Notes under the pieces: model-generated
Database searches by the model: none
What the model saw: only the letters and a program-made list of their open reading frames with translations
What the model was told of the DNA's origin: nothing
Made by a program: the position numbers and the translations under genes
Shown: piece after piece, positions 11,532 to 20,638 of the stretch
How positions within the stretch are numbered: position 1 is the stretch's first letter
Layout: each line of letters opens with the position of its first letter
NCBI GenBank assembly: GCA_016710115.1
Contig: JADJLN010000014.1
Span: forward strand, 15,622 to 79,621
Length of the DNA stretch: 64,000 nt
Reading direction: 5' to 3'
Source: Saprospiraceae bacterium
GTDB taxonomy: Bacteria; Bacteroidota; Bacteroidia; Chitinophagales; Saprospiraceae

Positions 11532-12474
11532 TGTTCCGGGTTCCTGCGTTCCAGGTTCCTTGTTCCAGATTGCCTTCGGGTTTTGCACGGGTCAATCATC
11601 TGGCCGTTCAATGTTCATGAGCGAGCCTTGCGGCTCGTCTGTTCAAGGTTTAACGTTTCCTACCCGTATAACACGTTGAACCTTAAACTGTGTGCTCACA
11701 GAGCACGCTTGAACCTTGAACGGCCCATCCACACTCAACTCCATAATCTGCAGAAACTTGAAACCGGAGCCGCGAAGGTGACTGCCAAGGAACAGGCGTG
11801 TTCTAAACTGGAAAGCTGTTTTCATATTCCGGTGGCGGATGGGATCGGTTGTAATGTTCCGGGTTCCTGCGTTCCAGGTTGTCTACGGGTTTAATACCCG
11901 GGCAAATCATTTGGCCGTTCAATGTTCAAGGAGCGAGCCTTGCGGCTCGTCTGTTCAAGGTTTAACGTTTCCTACCCGTATAACACGTTGAACCTTAAAC
12001 TGTGTGCTCGCAGAGCACGCTTGAACCTTGAACGGCCCATCCACACCTAACTCCATAATCTGCAGAAACTTGAAACCGGAACCGCGAAGGTGACTGCCAA
12101 GGAACAGGCGTGTTCTAAACTGGAAAGCTGTTTTCATATTCCGGTGGCGGATGGGATCGGTTGTAATGTTCCGGGTTCCTGCGTTCCAGGTTCCTTGTTC
12201 CAGATTGCCTTCGGGTTTTGCACCTGAGTCAATCATCTGGCCGTTCAATGTTCAAGGAGCGAGCCTTGCGGCTCGTCTGTTCAAGGTTTAACGTTTCCTA
12301 CCCGTATAACACGTTGAACCTTGAACTGTGTGCTCGCAGAGCACGCTTGAACCTTGAACGGCCCATCCACACTCAACTCCATAATCTGCAGAAACTTGAA
12401 ACCAGGAGCCGCGAAGGTGACTGCCAAGGAACAGGCGTGTTCTAAACTGGAAAGCTGTTTTCATATTCCGGTGA
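11511..12474. repeat. Three tandem ~320-bp units carrying hairpins flanked by TTGAAC motifs
   Basis: Three near-identical copies begin at 11511, 11834 and 12146 (periods 323 and 312; the last ends about 12474). Each begins with the duplicated 3' end of the upstream lipoprotein gene, including its stop, then carries the sequence of two hairpins. Hairpin a is CGAGCC-TTGC-GGCTCG (first copy 11622-11637), between GTTCAATGTTCA and TGTTCAAGGTT. Hairpin b is GTGCTC-ACA-GAGCAC (11692-11706, loop GCA in later copies), between TTGAACCTTAAAC and TTGAACCTTGAAC. Open frames through the array differ between copies and show no protein-like sequence, so I regard it as non-coding. Confidence 0.85.
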
Positions 12475-12596
12475 GACACCGGCAGATAAAGGGTGCTGGT
12501 GAGACACCAGCACCAACAATCAATTATTTGGAAAGGGTATCCGGGTTCCTTGGTTCAGATCTTGTAGTGGTAATTCTAGTTTTGTACCCGAGTAAA

Positions 12597-12742
12597 TCAT
12601 CTCGCCGTTCAAGGCAGGGGCCTCCGGCCCCGCCGGAACAAGGGAGGTCAGAGACCTCCTGTTTAACGTTCAATCCCGAGCGCACTGTGGTTACATTGAA
12701 CCTTGAACAAGATCAGCGTGAGCTGAGCTTTGAACCTTGAAC
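12597..12742. repeat. Further hairpins of the same TTGAAC-flanked family with different stems
   Basis: Past the tandem array the same flanks recur around new stems: GGGGCC-TCC-GGCCCC at 12617-12631, GGAGGTC-AGA-GACCTCC at 12643-12659, and TCAGC-GTGA-GCTGA at 12713-12726. The flanks are CCGTTCAAGG, GTTTAACGTTCAA, TTGAACCTTGAAC on both sides of the last. Stem sequences share nothing with those at 11.6 kb, but each is perfectly self-complementary. No gene is visible from 12475 to the tRNA. Confidence 0.75.
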
Positions 12743-12828
12743 AACCCAAGCGCACCTCGCTGCAAATCCCGCAAGAACCAGGAACTTGGAACAATCCCGC
12801 ACCCATGCGGGATGCAGAAACCAGAAAT

Positions 12829-12858
12829 AAAAAAGCCCTGTCATTCCTGACAGGGCCC
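12829..12858 (-). terminator. Rho-independent terminator of tRNA-Phe
   Basis: On the minus strand, stem CCCTGTCA, loop GGAA, stem TGACAGGG, then GC and six T. It sits four bases after the tRNA 3' end, a classic position. Confidence 0.88.
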
Positions 12859-12861
12859 TTG

Positions 12862-12934
12862 TGGTGTGGGGCGGAATTGAACCGCCGACACATGGATTTT
12901 CAGTCCATTGCTCTACCAACTGAGCTACCGCACC
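12862..12934 (-). tRNA. tRNA-Phe (GAA)
   Basis: A 73-nt cloverleaf on the minus strand: acceptor GGTGCGG, D arm GCTC-AGTTGGTA-GAGC, anticodon stem-loop ATGGA-CTGAAAA-TCCAT with anticodon GAA, and T arm GGCGG-TTCAATT-CCGCC, ending CCACACC-A. The 3' CCA is not encoded. Position 5 of the acceptor stem is a C opposite A68, one mismatch in seven pairs. Confidence 0.95.
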
Positions 12935-13016
12935 ATGCTTTTTCCGACCTTCCAGTGGAAGCGGATGCAAAGGTAAGTGATTTTTTTTCGTGGGTCAAAC
13001 CCTGAATCGCTTTTTT

Positions 13017-13703
13017 CTAGAACATCACACCCAACCGCAGCACCAATCGCTTGATGACTGCCTTGCTCTGATCATCCGTGCTGTCTTTTGTCACATCCGC
13101 TATCCCTTGCTGGTAAAAAATGCCGGCAACAAGACTCGTTGTTGATGTTAACGCATATTCAGCTCCACCACCGACACCCCAACTTAAATTGAGGAAAGGG
13201 GTATCCCGGCTGATATCTGTATCTTCTCCATCGGAAATATTGTCAATATCTGCTCTGGCCTGAGAATTGATGCCAATGCTAAACATCGGCAATTCGGCAA
13301 AGTACCGGATATACCCAAACTCCTGGGTTCGCATCCTGAAAGCCAACGGGATTTCGACATACTGAAGTTTGTACTGGACGGATGTAAATGTCGGCAGTGA
13401 ATCCTGACTCAAGTCAGAATTCCGAAAAATGTTACCCCCGTTTGTGTGCAACAAACCGCCTCCATTACTGAAACTTATTCCAATTCCTCCTTTGAGGGCA
13501 TATCTGTCTCTGATATAATATTCCCCGTTCATCACGATCTGGAATCCGAGATTGGTTCCATCACTCTTGACCGGCTTCTTATCCGTACTCATCCAGGAGA
13601 TGAAGGGGCTGGCCTCAAAGCCAAACTTGAAATCGTATTGGGCCTGAAGCGTTCCCACTCCGACCACTGTAAACAAAACAAGCAGAATGATCAGTCGTTT
13701 CAT
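13017..13703 (-). CDS. PorT-family outer-membrane beta-barrel protein
   Basis: A 228-aa outer-membrane barrel. A signal peptide ends at about TLQAQ; the mature protein begins YDFKFGFEASPFISWM and consists of alternating amphipathic strands, including YALKGGIGISFSNGGG, YVEIPLAFRMRTQ, WGVGGGAEYALTSTTSLVAGI and the C-terminal RLVLRLGVMF with terminal Phe recognised by the BAM machinery. This is the PorT-like/OMP_b-brl_2 fold common in Bacteroidota; true PorT is a T9SS component, but the family is large and this need not be the T9SS subunit. It is divergent from gldB with about 100 bases between. Confidence 0.8.
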   Translation of the reverse strand: MKRLIILLVLFTVVGVGTLQAQYDFKFGFEASPFISWMSTDKKPVKSDGTNLGFQIVMNGEYYIRDRYALKGGIGISFSNGGGLLHTNGGNIFRNSDLSQDSLPTFTSVQYKLQYVEIPLAFRMRTQEFGYIRYFAELPMFSIGINSQARADIDNISDGEDTDISRDTPFLNLSWGVGGGAEYALTSTTSLVAGIFYQQGIADVTKDSTDDQSKAVIKRLVLRLGVMF

Positions 13704-13752
13704 AATTCGTGTTGGTATTGATCAATGTCGTTTGAAAAGAATGACTTGTTCC

Positions 13753-13782
13753 TTTGAGCCGCAAATATCCTAATTAATTTCG
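13753..13782 (+). promoter_or_regulatory. Candidate Bacteroidota sigma-ABfr promoter of gldB
   Basis: TTTG (13753-13756), 18-base spacer, TAATTTCG (13775-13782) against the consensus TTTG-N19-TAnnTTTG, with one mismatch in the -7 box. It would start transcription about 17 bases before the gldB ATG. Confidence 0.35.
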
Positions 13783-13807
13783 CAGCTTCTTTTATAACGT
13801 CGAGACA

Positions 13808-14857
13808 ATGCAGAATGTGATCTATCTGGCCCTGGCATCCATGGCCATCTTCCTGTCAGCCTGTTCAGAATCCGCACCGGACTATGTCCGGCCCGATATC
13901 GGTTCCATCACTGTTCAAACCGAGATCCGCAGGTTCGATCGGGATCTCTTTGCCCTCGACACGGCTGATATTGGATCCGGGCGCCGGCTACTGGATAGCA
14001 CCTATGGCGAATTTGCCACCCTGTATTTTGATCAGTTGCTGGGCATCAACGACCCCCGGATCGCGCCTCAGGGCGGAGATGCCTTTCTCAGCGGGTTCCT
14101 GACCTTTCCGGCAACACGCAAACTCTATGACACCATCCAGATCGTTTATCCCGATCTGGAACGGGAAAAAGAGACATTCAATACGGCCTTCCGTTACCTC
14201 AAAGCGCTCTTCCCGGAGCGACCCACACCGACAATCACCACATTTCTGTCGGAGTTTTCGATCGCCAACTTCATCTATGGCAATGATGAACTCGCCGTGG
14301 GTCTCGATTTTTACCTGGGAAGTAATTATCCGTATCATCTCATCGACCCTTCCAATGCGGTGTTCTCCGGCTATCTCACCCGTTCGTACAATCGGGACCA
14401 TCTGGTGCCCCGTACGCTGAAACCCCTTCTGGAAGATATCGTGGGTCCGCCTACCGGTGAACGACTGATCGACCATATTATCCGCAACGGCAAACGGCAG
14501 GTCCTGATGGATGTTCTCCTCCCCGGAGTTGCGGACACGGCACGCTGGGAGTTCACACCGGATCAGCTGGCCTGGTGTGAGGAGAATGAACAGAATATCT
14601 GGGCCTACTTTCTCAGTGAAAACCTGTTGTACAGCACAGACTACAAGGTGTACCGCAAATTTGTCGACTATAGCCCCCATTCCCCGGGAATGCCTCAAGA
14701 AGCCCCGGGCAGGACTGGTGACTGGATCGGTGTCCAGATTGTGCGGGCGTGGCTAGACCAACATCCCGAAAGCGGAATTTCGGCGCTGGCCGAACGCATC
14801 GATGCCCAACGGTTTCTGGATGAAGCCAGATATAAACCACAACGAAAGGCCCTTTGA
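13808..14857 (+). CDS. gldB: Gliding motility lipoprotein GldB
   Basis: A 349-aa lipoprotein with lipobox LSAC (Cys 19) after a short signal peptide. The sequence follows the GldB family: IRRFDRDLFALD near residue 42, YGEFATLYFDQLLGI, FLSGFLTFP, then the C-terminal block DELAVGLDFYLGSNYP, YIRSY-like YLTRSYNRDHLVPR, QDWIG-like GDWIGVQIVRAW. GldB is needed for gliding in Flavobacterium, as a lipoprotein of the inner or outer membrane, and is also widespread in non-gliding Bacteroidota. The length is typical. A 2OG-Fe oxygenase follows at 31 bases, so these may be cotranscribed. GldC, often next to gldB in flavobacteria, is absent here. Confidence 0.85.
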   Translation: MQNVIYLALASMAIFLSACSESAPDYVRPDIGSITVQTEIRRFDRDLFALDTADIGSGRRLLDSTYGEFATLYFDQLLGINDPRIAPQGGDAFLSGFLTFPATRKLYDTIQIVYPDLEREKETFNTAFRYLKALFPERPTPTITTFLSEFSIANFIYGNDELAVGLDFYLGSNYPYHLIDPSNAVFSGYLTRSYNRDHLVPRTLKPLLEDIVGPPTGERLIDHIIRNGKRQVLMDVLLPGVADTARWEFTPDQLAWCEENEQNIWAYFLSENLLYSTDYKVYRKFVDYSPHSPGMPQEAPGRTGDWIGVQIVRAWLDQHPESGISALAERIDAQRFLDEARYKPQRKAL

Positions 14858-14888
14858 TAATTCGTATCTTTGCTCCAAATCAACTGGT

Positions 14889-15842
14889 ATGACCAAACGG
14901 GCAATACCCCTTGTAGACCTCTCCACCTTTGTCCATGGCAGCGCCGCACAACAAGCTGCTTTTGTGGAAGCCATCGGTGATGCCTTTCGCACCTCCGGAT
15001 TTGTCGGTGTCGTGAACCATGGTGTCCCGACTGATCTGGTTGATCGGTTTTACGCCCAGTCGAAGGCCTTCTTTGCTCTTCCTGTGGACGTCAAACGGAA
15101 TTATGAAGTGCCCGGGTTGGCAGGACAACGCGGATATACCTCCTTTGGAAAAGAACATGCCAAACACTCCACAGTAGCTGACCTGAAAGAATTCTATCAG
15201 ATCGGTCAGACCGTGGTGGATGGAGATGCTGTGGAAGGTGAATATCCCCCCAATGTGCAGGTAGCAGAACAACCGGAGTTTGCACCAACTGGCGATGAAT
15301 TATACCGGGCGTTCGAACAAAGCGGCGGGCATCTGCTGGAAGCAATAGCCCTGTATCTCGGTCTGGATCGCGATTATTTCACGGAGAAGATCCACAACGG
15401 GAATTCCATCCTACGAGCCATTCATTACCCACCGATCACCCGGGAACCCGCATCGGCCATCCGAGCAGAACAACATGAGGATATCAATCTGATCACCCTG
15501 CTGGTTGGCGCTTCAGCCGGTGGACTCCAGATTCTCGACCTGGGCAACCAATGGCTCGATATTGTCCCCGAAGAAAATGAGATCGTTGTGAACGTTGGGG
15601 ACATGCTTCAGCGTTTAACCAACGACTACCTGAAATCAACTACACACCGGGTGGTCAATCCACCCCGCGAGGACTGGCATCTGCCAAGACTGTCAATCCC
15701 GTTTTTTTTACATCCGCGCAGCGACATGGACTTGACCTGTCTGCCCGGTTGTGTTGATGCCGAACATCCTCTGCATTATGAGCCGATCACGGCTGGTGAC
15801 TATCTGGATGAACGGCTTCGCGAAATTGGACTGAAGAAATAA
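14889..15842 (+). CDS. Isopenicillin N synthase-like 2-oxoglutarate/Fe(II) dioxygenase
   Basis: A 317-aa cytosolic non-heme iron oxygenase. The N-terminal DIOX_N domain (residues about 6-120) has GFVGVVNHGVPTDLVDRFY and LPVDVKRNYEVPG. The catalytic jelly roll carries the iron facial triad HEDINLITLL (His and Asp) and THRVVNP (distal His), with the 2-oxoglutarate-binding RLSIPFF (R-x-S). All key residues are present. I start at ATG 14889; the frame opens further upstream at 14802 inside gldB, but the protein start MTKRAIPLVDLS matches the family. Such proteins in Bacteroidota are annotated broadly as isopenicillin N synthase family; the substrate is unknown. Confidence 0.88.
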   Translation: MTKRAIPLVDLSTFVHGSAAQQAAFVEAIGDAFRTSGFVGVVNHGVPTDLVDRFYAQSKAFFALPVDVKRNYEVPGLAGQRGYTSFGKEHAKHSTVADLKEFYQIGQTVVDGDAVEGEYPPNVQVAEQPEFAPTGDELYRAFEQSGGHLLEAIALYLGLDRDYFTEKIHNGNSILRAIHYPPITREPASAIRAEQHEDINLITLLVGASAGGLQILDLGNQWLDIVPEENEIVVNVGDMLQRLTNDYLKSTTHRVVNPPREDWHLPRLSIPFFLHPRSDMDLTCLPGCVDAEHPLHYEPITAGDYLDERLREIGLKK

Positions 15843-15872
15843 TCTATACACACGAATTAAACGAGCCATAAC

Positions 15873-16115
15873 ATGGATGCATTTATTTGGTTTTTCAACT
15901 TGGGAGGCAGTGAAATCATTGTCATCCTCTTTGTGATCCTCTTGTTATTCGGCGGTAAAAAGATTCCCGAACTGATGCGCGGCCTCGGCAAAGGCATCCG
16001 GGAATTCAATACAGCCCGGAACAGTATCGAGAGCGAGATCCGTGAAGGAATGCGGGAAGCCGACATGAAAAAGGTCGAAGAGCGCAAACTGGAAGAACGG
16101 AAAACGGAACAATAA
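15873..16115 (+). CDS. tatA: Twin-arginine translocase subunit TatA
   Basis: An 80-aa single-span membrane protein. An N-terminal hydrophobic helix (LGGSEIIVILFVILLLFGG) is followed at once by the family signature KKIPELMRGLGKGIREF, the amphipathic helix, and a short charged tail rich in Glu, Lys and Arg. TatA forms the translocation pore for folded proteins with twin-arginine signals. It is 30 bases after the oxygenase stop and is followed by a strong hairpin. TatC is not in this window; in Bacteroidota TatA and TatC genes are often apart. Confidence 0.9.
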   Translation: MDAFIWFFNLGGSEIIVILFVILLLFGGKKIPELMRGLGKGIREFNTARNSIESEIREGMREADMKKVEERKLEERKTEQ

Positions 16116-16136
16116 GCTGTTTCACCAATGAATCAA

Positions 16137-16171
16137 AGCCGGATGATGACATCATCCGGCTTCTTCATATC
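16137..16171 (+). terminator. Terminator after tatA
   Basis: AGCCGGATGA, loop TGACA, TCATCCGGCT, followed by TCTTCAT. The stem is perfect and GC-rich but the T-tract is short; it ends just before the GHMP kinase ATG at 16174. Confidence 0.65.
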
Positions 16172-16173
16172 AT

Positions 16174-17031
16174 ATGGCGACCTGGCCCGCAAAAGTGCTC
16201 CTATTTGGTGAATATACCGTTCTGCTCAAAGGGGAGGCGCTGGCTCTTCCTTTGTCAAAGTGGAATGGTTCCTGGTCGACATCCGACCAGGTTGATGATG
16301 GATTAATCCGGTGGGCGAACTGGTTGGTCAGACAGGAAAAATCAGGTCTGTTACCCTGGTCGATACGCACAGCTGACTTTCTCCGGTTCGTCGAGCGCGG
16401 AGGTCGGTTCCATTCGTCCATTCCAACAGGATGCGGGTTGGGCAGCAGTGGTGCACTGGTTGCAGCTTTGGCAGAATCGTACAGCCTCCAGATTCCGCAG
16501 GATCTGGCTATCCGTCTGAAAGGTCTGGCTGCTCTGGAGAAGTACTTTCATGGCAACAGCTCCGGTATGGACCCCCTTGTCAGCCTGGAACGGACAGCCA
16601 TCCACCGGGAGTCCGACAGCATGGTTTGCACATTGCAGATCAAGTCCATACCGAATGGGCTTTTCCTTGTGGAAACCGGGATCCCCAGGCAGACTGCTCC
16701 ACTGGTAGAAGCTTTTCATCTGTTGCTGGAACAGGAAGCCGAACGCCATTTTCTGTTGATGGATCTCCTTCCCCAGGTACATCGTGCCATACATGCCTTG
16801 ATCCATGGAGAAATGATCCCGTTCCAGGATGCTTTCGCGGCCATTAGCAGAATGCAGGGATTGCTATTTCAGGCCATGATCCCGGAAACGCTGAAGACCC
16901 ACTGGCACGGGCCTGATCATTATCTGAAGTTATGCGGAGCCGGAGGAGGTGGCTTTTTTCTCGGGTATGCGCCGAAGGGAACCTATCCCCAGCTTCCATT
17001 TCCGATTTATCCCCTGGATACGCAGCTTTAA
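16174..17031 (+). CDS. GHMP kinase, mevalonate kinase-like
   Basis: A 285-aa small-molecule kinase. Motif 1 is KVLLFGEYTVL at the N-terminus, motif 2 is PTGCGLGSSGALVAAL (about residues 87-102), the phosphate-binding loop, and motif 3 is LCGAGGGGFFLGY near the C-terminus. A segment NSSGMDPLVSLE matches the position of the catalytic Asp region in mevalonate kinases. The best fit is the mevalonate or phosphomevalonate kinase branch of the GHMP superfamily, for isoprenoid supply; related short Bacteroidota GHMP kinases of unknown substrate are also possible. It follows the tatA terminator by a few bases. Confidence 0.78.
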   Translation: MATWPAKVLLFGEYTVLLKGEALALPLSKWNGSWSTSDQVDDGLIRWANWLVRQEKSGLLPWSIRTADFLRFVERGGRFHSSIPTGCGLGSSGALVAALAESYSLQIPQDLAIRLKGLAALEKYFHGNSSGMDPLVSLERTAIHRESDSMVCTLQIKSIPNGLFLVETGIPRQTAPLVEAFHLLLEQEAERHFLLMDLLPQVHRAIHALIHGEMIPFQDAFAAISRMQGLLFQAMIPETLKTHWHGPDHYLKLCGAGGGGFFLGYAPKGTYPQLPFPIYPLDTQL

Positions 17032-17126
17032 CCCGGCATTGCGCAACCGCTACCCCTTTTCTTGCGTTAAACCTTGTGCAGCGGCAATCTTTTTCGGGTA
17101 AATTTGTTTCTAACCCAAATGACATC

Positions 17127-20100
17127 ATGGCGGGACCGAGTAACTATGACTTGTTGATCAGTAAGTTGGATGCCTTCATCCGAAAATACTACCTCAATCA
17201 ATTGGTGAAGGGTACCCTGCTGACCATCGGCTTGATCGGTGTGGTTTTCCTCCTGATTTCATTAGGAGAGAATTACTTCTACTTTGGCAAAACGGCTCGA
17301 AAAATCCTTTTCTTCTCCTTTCTGGGTCTCAGCGGTCTGACCCTGTTTCGCTGGATTCTGACCCCGTTAATGCACTATTTTCAACTGGGGAAGCTCATTT
17401 CTCATGAGCAGGCAGCAACCATTATCGGCCATCATTTCCAGAATGTAGAAGACAAACTGCTCAATATCCTCCAGCTGAAACAGCAACTGGATCAAACCCC
17501 TCAAGCAAGTCTCCTCCTTGCAGGTATCGAACAGAAGACTGAAGCACTCCGACCGGTCTCCTTTCCTTCTGCAATCGACCTGAATAAGAATCGTCAGTAC
17601 CTGAAATATGCACTGCCGCCTCTGGCGCTGTTTTTTCTCATTCTATGGGCTGCACCGGGCATGATCAAGGATCCCACCCGTCGTCTGATCGACAACAACA
17701 GGGATTATGCACCACCTGCTCCGTTTTCCTTTGTCCTGGGCGATCAACCGTTGAAGGTAGTCCAGTACGGGGATTTTGAACTCGAAGTCACCACGGAAGG
17801 ATCCGCCATTCCCAATGAAGTGTTTATCGAGGTAGGTGAATATCAATACCGATTGAAACCCATTGATCGTAACCTCTTCAGCTATACGTTCAGCAATGTC
17901 CATCAGGACACACCTTTTCGACTGTTTGCAGGAAAAGTAGCTTCTGAAAGTCACGTGCTGGATGTGCTGCTCAAACCGTCAATTTCCAGCTTTTCCGTTG
18001 CAGTGGACTATCCGCAATATATTGGCCGGGCGGATGAAGTGCTGGACAATATCGGCGATCTGGTCGTGCCTCAGGGCACCCGTTTGAGCTGGGTCTTTGA
18101 AACGACACATACCGACTCGATCAGTATGCGATTCGGAGAACAGGCCGACCCTCAGCTGATCAAACGACAGGGCGACAATACATTCACCTTCAGCAAGAGG
18201 GCAACCCGGGATGAACGATATACCATCCTTGTTTCCAATCTTGAACTTCCTCAGGCGGACAGTATCCGCTATGTTTTATCCGTCATTCCCGACCTCCACC
18301 CGACCATCCAGGCCAATGCCTTTACGGATAGTCTGGACAACGCTTTTGTATTCTTTGCCGGTGATGCCTCCGATGATTACGGGATCAGCCAACTGACTTT
18401 TACCTATCAGATCAAACTGCAGGACGGCACGGAAGCCAAACCGGTTGTGCGACCCGTCAAGGTGCAGAATGGGAAGGAAGCCCGATTCGACTATTCCCTG
18501 GATATTCAGGCCCTGGATCTGGCTCCCGGAGCTGAAGTCACCTACTGGTTTGAAGTCTGGGACAATGATGCGATCAATGGCAGAAAGTCGGCACGGACCA
18601 GTCTGATGCGATATACCAAACCGACAGAAGAAGAATTTGATGCACAAGAAGAAAAGAACAATGATGAGATCCGTGACCATCTGAAAAAAGCCATGGATGA
18701 ATCCAGGAAGATTCAGAAGGATATCAAGAAGCTGAGTGAGAAATTGCTTCAGGAGAAAGATCTGGACTGGCAGAACCGGAAGGAACTGGAGAAATTGCTC
18801 GAGCGCCGGAATGAGCTCATGCAGGATATTCAACAGGCCAAGGACCTCTATGAACAAAACCTGAAAAACCAGGAGGAATTTTCCGAACCAAGCCCGGAAT
18901 TGAAGGAAAAACAGGAAAAGGTCCAGCAGATGTTCGAGGAACTGGTGAGCCCCGAAATGAAGGAGCTCATGAAGAAAATCGAGGAGATGTTGCAGGAGTT
19001 GCAGAAGGATGAAAGCTTGAAACAGCTCGAAGAAATGAAACTGGATGAGGAACAGCTCAACAAGGAGCTGGACCGCATGATGGAAATGTACAAGCAACTG
19101 GAAGTCGAGAAAGACTTGCAGGACCAGATCGAGAAACTGAAGGAACTGGCCAAGCAACAGGAGAATCTCGCTGAAAAGACAGAAAATCAAACGGAATCAC
19201 CTAAAGACCTGGAAAAAAAACAGGAAGATCTCAACAAGAAGTTTGATGAGCTCCAGGAAAAAATGAAGGATATCGAGAAGAAAAATGAGGAACTGGAGAA
19301 CCCCATGCAACTGGGTGATCCGGAAGAGAAAATGGAGGATATCGATCAGGATATGGACGACTCACAGGAGCAGTTGGAAAAAAAGGAAACAGGCAAAGCA
19401 TCAAAATCACAGAAAAGCGCAGCCCAGAAGATGAAGGATATGGCCCAGGCCATGGAGATGAATATGCAGCAGGGCGCCGAAGAACAACTGGAGGAGGATA
19501 TGAAGGCGATGCGCCAGCTTCTGGAAAATCTGGTTACGTTGTCATTTGAGCAGGAAGGATTGATATCCAGCGTGAACAAGACGGCAGAAACGGCACCCCG
19601 ATATGTCAAGCTGGTTCAGGAGCAGAAGAAGATTCAGGATGATTTCAAATTGGTGGAAGACTCGTTGCAGGCGCTGTCCAAACGCGTGATCCAGATTGAA
19701 ACCTATGTGACTGAAAAAGTGACAGAGATCAAGGGGCACATGAACAAGACCCTGACCATGCTGGAGGAACGACAAAAGCCCCAGGCTGCTTCAGAACAGC
19801 AATTTTCAATGAAGAACCTGAATGATCTGGCGCTGATGTTGAGTGAGATCTTGAACCAGATGCAAATGCAGGCATCGAATCAGATGGCGGGTAACCAGAA
19901 CTGTCAGAATCCGGGCGGTAGCAACCCCAAACCGGGAGGGACTCCCAAGGACAAGATGGGTGAGGGCCAGAAGTCTCTCAACGATATGATGAAGAATATG
20001 CAGGATCGCATGAAAAACGGACAGGGGGGCACCAGCAAGGAATTTGCAAAAATGGCCGCCAAACAGGCTGCCATGAGAAAAGCCCTGGAAGATCTGAACA

Positions 20101-20459
20101 AAGAGAAACGGCAAAGCGGGAAACCGGATCCGCTGCTACAGGACATCATCGATCAAATGGACAAAACGGAGATCGACCTCGTCAACAAGCGACTCAGCGC
20201 AGAAACCATGAAACGACAGCAGGATATTCTCAGCAAACTGCTGGATCATGAACGCGCCGAGCGCGAACGGGAGTATGATAACAAGCGGAAGTCAGAAACC
20301 GCTTCCCAATACGAACGAAAGCGTCCGCCAAGTCTGGAAGAATACCTGAAAAAGCGCGAGGCAGAAACCGAACTCTATCGAACTGTTTCGCCTGCTTTGA
20401 AACCGTATTACAAAAATCTGGTCGAAGAGTACCAGCGCAATTTGAAAATTACCCGGTAA
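17127..20459 (+). CDS. DUF4175-like giant membrane-anchored coiled-coil protein
   Basis: A 1,110-aa protein. Three N-terminal membrane helices (residues about 25-110 and 155-175) precede a beta-rich extracytoplasmic region (about 200-510) and then a very long coiled coil (about 520-830) dominated by Glu, Lys, Gln, Leu and Met, with heptad runs such as QEKVQQMFEELVSPEMKELM. A Gly/Pro/Asn linker (about 930-950) and a charged C-terminal helix ending EEYQRNLKITR follow. This matches the DUF4175 proteins of Bacteroidota, of unknown function. I chose ATG 17127, because the longer frame from 16932 runs inside the GHMP kinase gene. It heads a conserved gene trio with the RsbW-like ATPase and YbeY. 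Confidence 0.85.
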   Translation: MAGPSNYDLLISKLDAFIRKYYLNQLVKGTLLTIGLIGVVFLLISLGENYFYFGKTARKILFFSFLGLSGLTLFRWILTPLMHYFQLGKLISHEQAATIIGHHFQNVEDKLLNILQLKQQLDQTPQASLLLAGIEQKTEALRPVSFPSAIDLNKNRQYLKYALPPLALFFLILWAAPGMIKDPTRRLIDNNRDYAPPAPFSFVLGDQPLKVVQYGDFELEVTTEGSAIPNEVFIEVGEYQYRLKPIDRNLFSYTFSNVHQDTPFRLFAGKVASESHVLDVLLKPSISSFSVAVDYPQYIGRADEVLDNIGDLVVPQGTRLSWVFETTHTDSISMRFGEQADPQLIKRQGDNTFTFSKRATRDERYTILVSNLELPQADSIRYVLSVIPDLHPTIQANAFTDSLDNAFVFFAGDASDDYGISQLTFTYQIKLQDGTEAKPVVRPVKVQNGKEARFDYSLDIQALDLAPGAEVTYWFEVWDNDAINGRKSARTSLMRYTKPTEEEFDAQEEKNNDEIRDHLKKAMDESRKIQKDIKKLSEKLLQEKDLDWQNRKELEKLLERRNELMQDIQQAKDLYEQNLKNQEEFSEPSPELKEKQEKVQQMFEELVSPEMKELMKKIEEMLQELQKDESLKQLEEMKLDEEQLNKELDRMMEMYKQLEVEKDLQDQIEKLKELAKQQENLAEKTENQTESPKDLEKKQEDLNKKFDELQEKMKDIEKKNEELENPMQLGDPEEKMEDIDQDMDDSQEQLEKKETGKASKSQKSAAQKMKDMAQAMEMNMQQGAEEQLEEDMKAMRQLLENLVTLSFEQEGLISSVNKTAETAPRYVKLVQEQKKIQDDFKLVEDSLQALSKRVIQIETYVTEKVTEIKGHMNKTLTMLEERQKPQAASEQQFSMKNLNDLALMLSEILNQMQMQASNQMAGNQNCQNPGGSNPKPGGTPKDKMGEGQKSLNDMMKNMQDRMKNGQGGTSKEFAKMAAKQAAMRKALEDLNKEKRQSGKPDPLLQDIIDQMDKTEIDLVNKRLSAETMKRQQDILSKLLDHERAEREREYDNKRKSETASQYERKRPPSLEEYLKKREAETELYRTVSPALKPYYKNLVEEYQRNLKITR

Positions 20460-20638
20460 TGTTGCAATTTGTCGGGAACTTTCCACTCTTTGGAGGGGTT
20501 TTTGGTGTGGTGGAAAGGAAATAGGCTGTCTTTCCCGGCTGCTTTGGCAGTTTTTTATTCCCATGAATATGACGATTCACCCTGGATTGCTTCCCAGGAA
20601 GGGTTTGCATTGCTGTGAGAATAATTAAGGTAAACGGT

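Noticed and set aside
11583..12445. Small proteins encoded in the tandem array
   Set aside because: Frames differ in length between copies, cross hairpins and lack codon bias; the repeat structure explains them.
18276..19190. Leu/Phe-rich antisense frame over the DUF4175 coiled coil
   Set aside because: A Glu/Lys/Gln-rich coding strand always gives Leu/Phe/Ser-rich antisense frames; it is a composition artefact.
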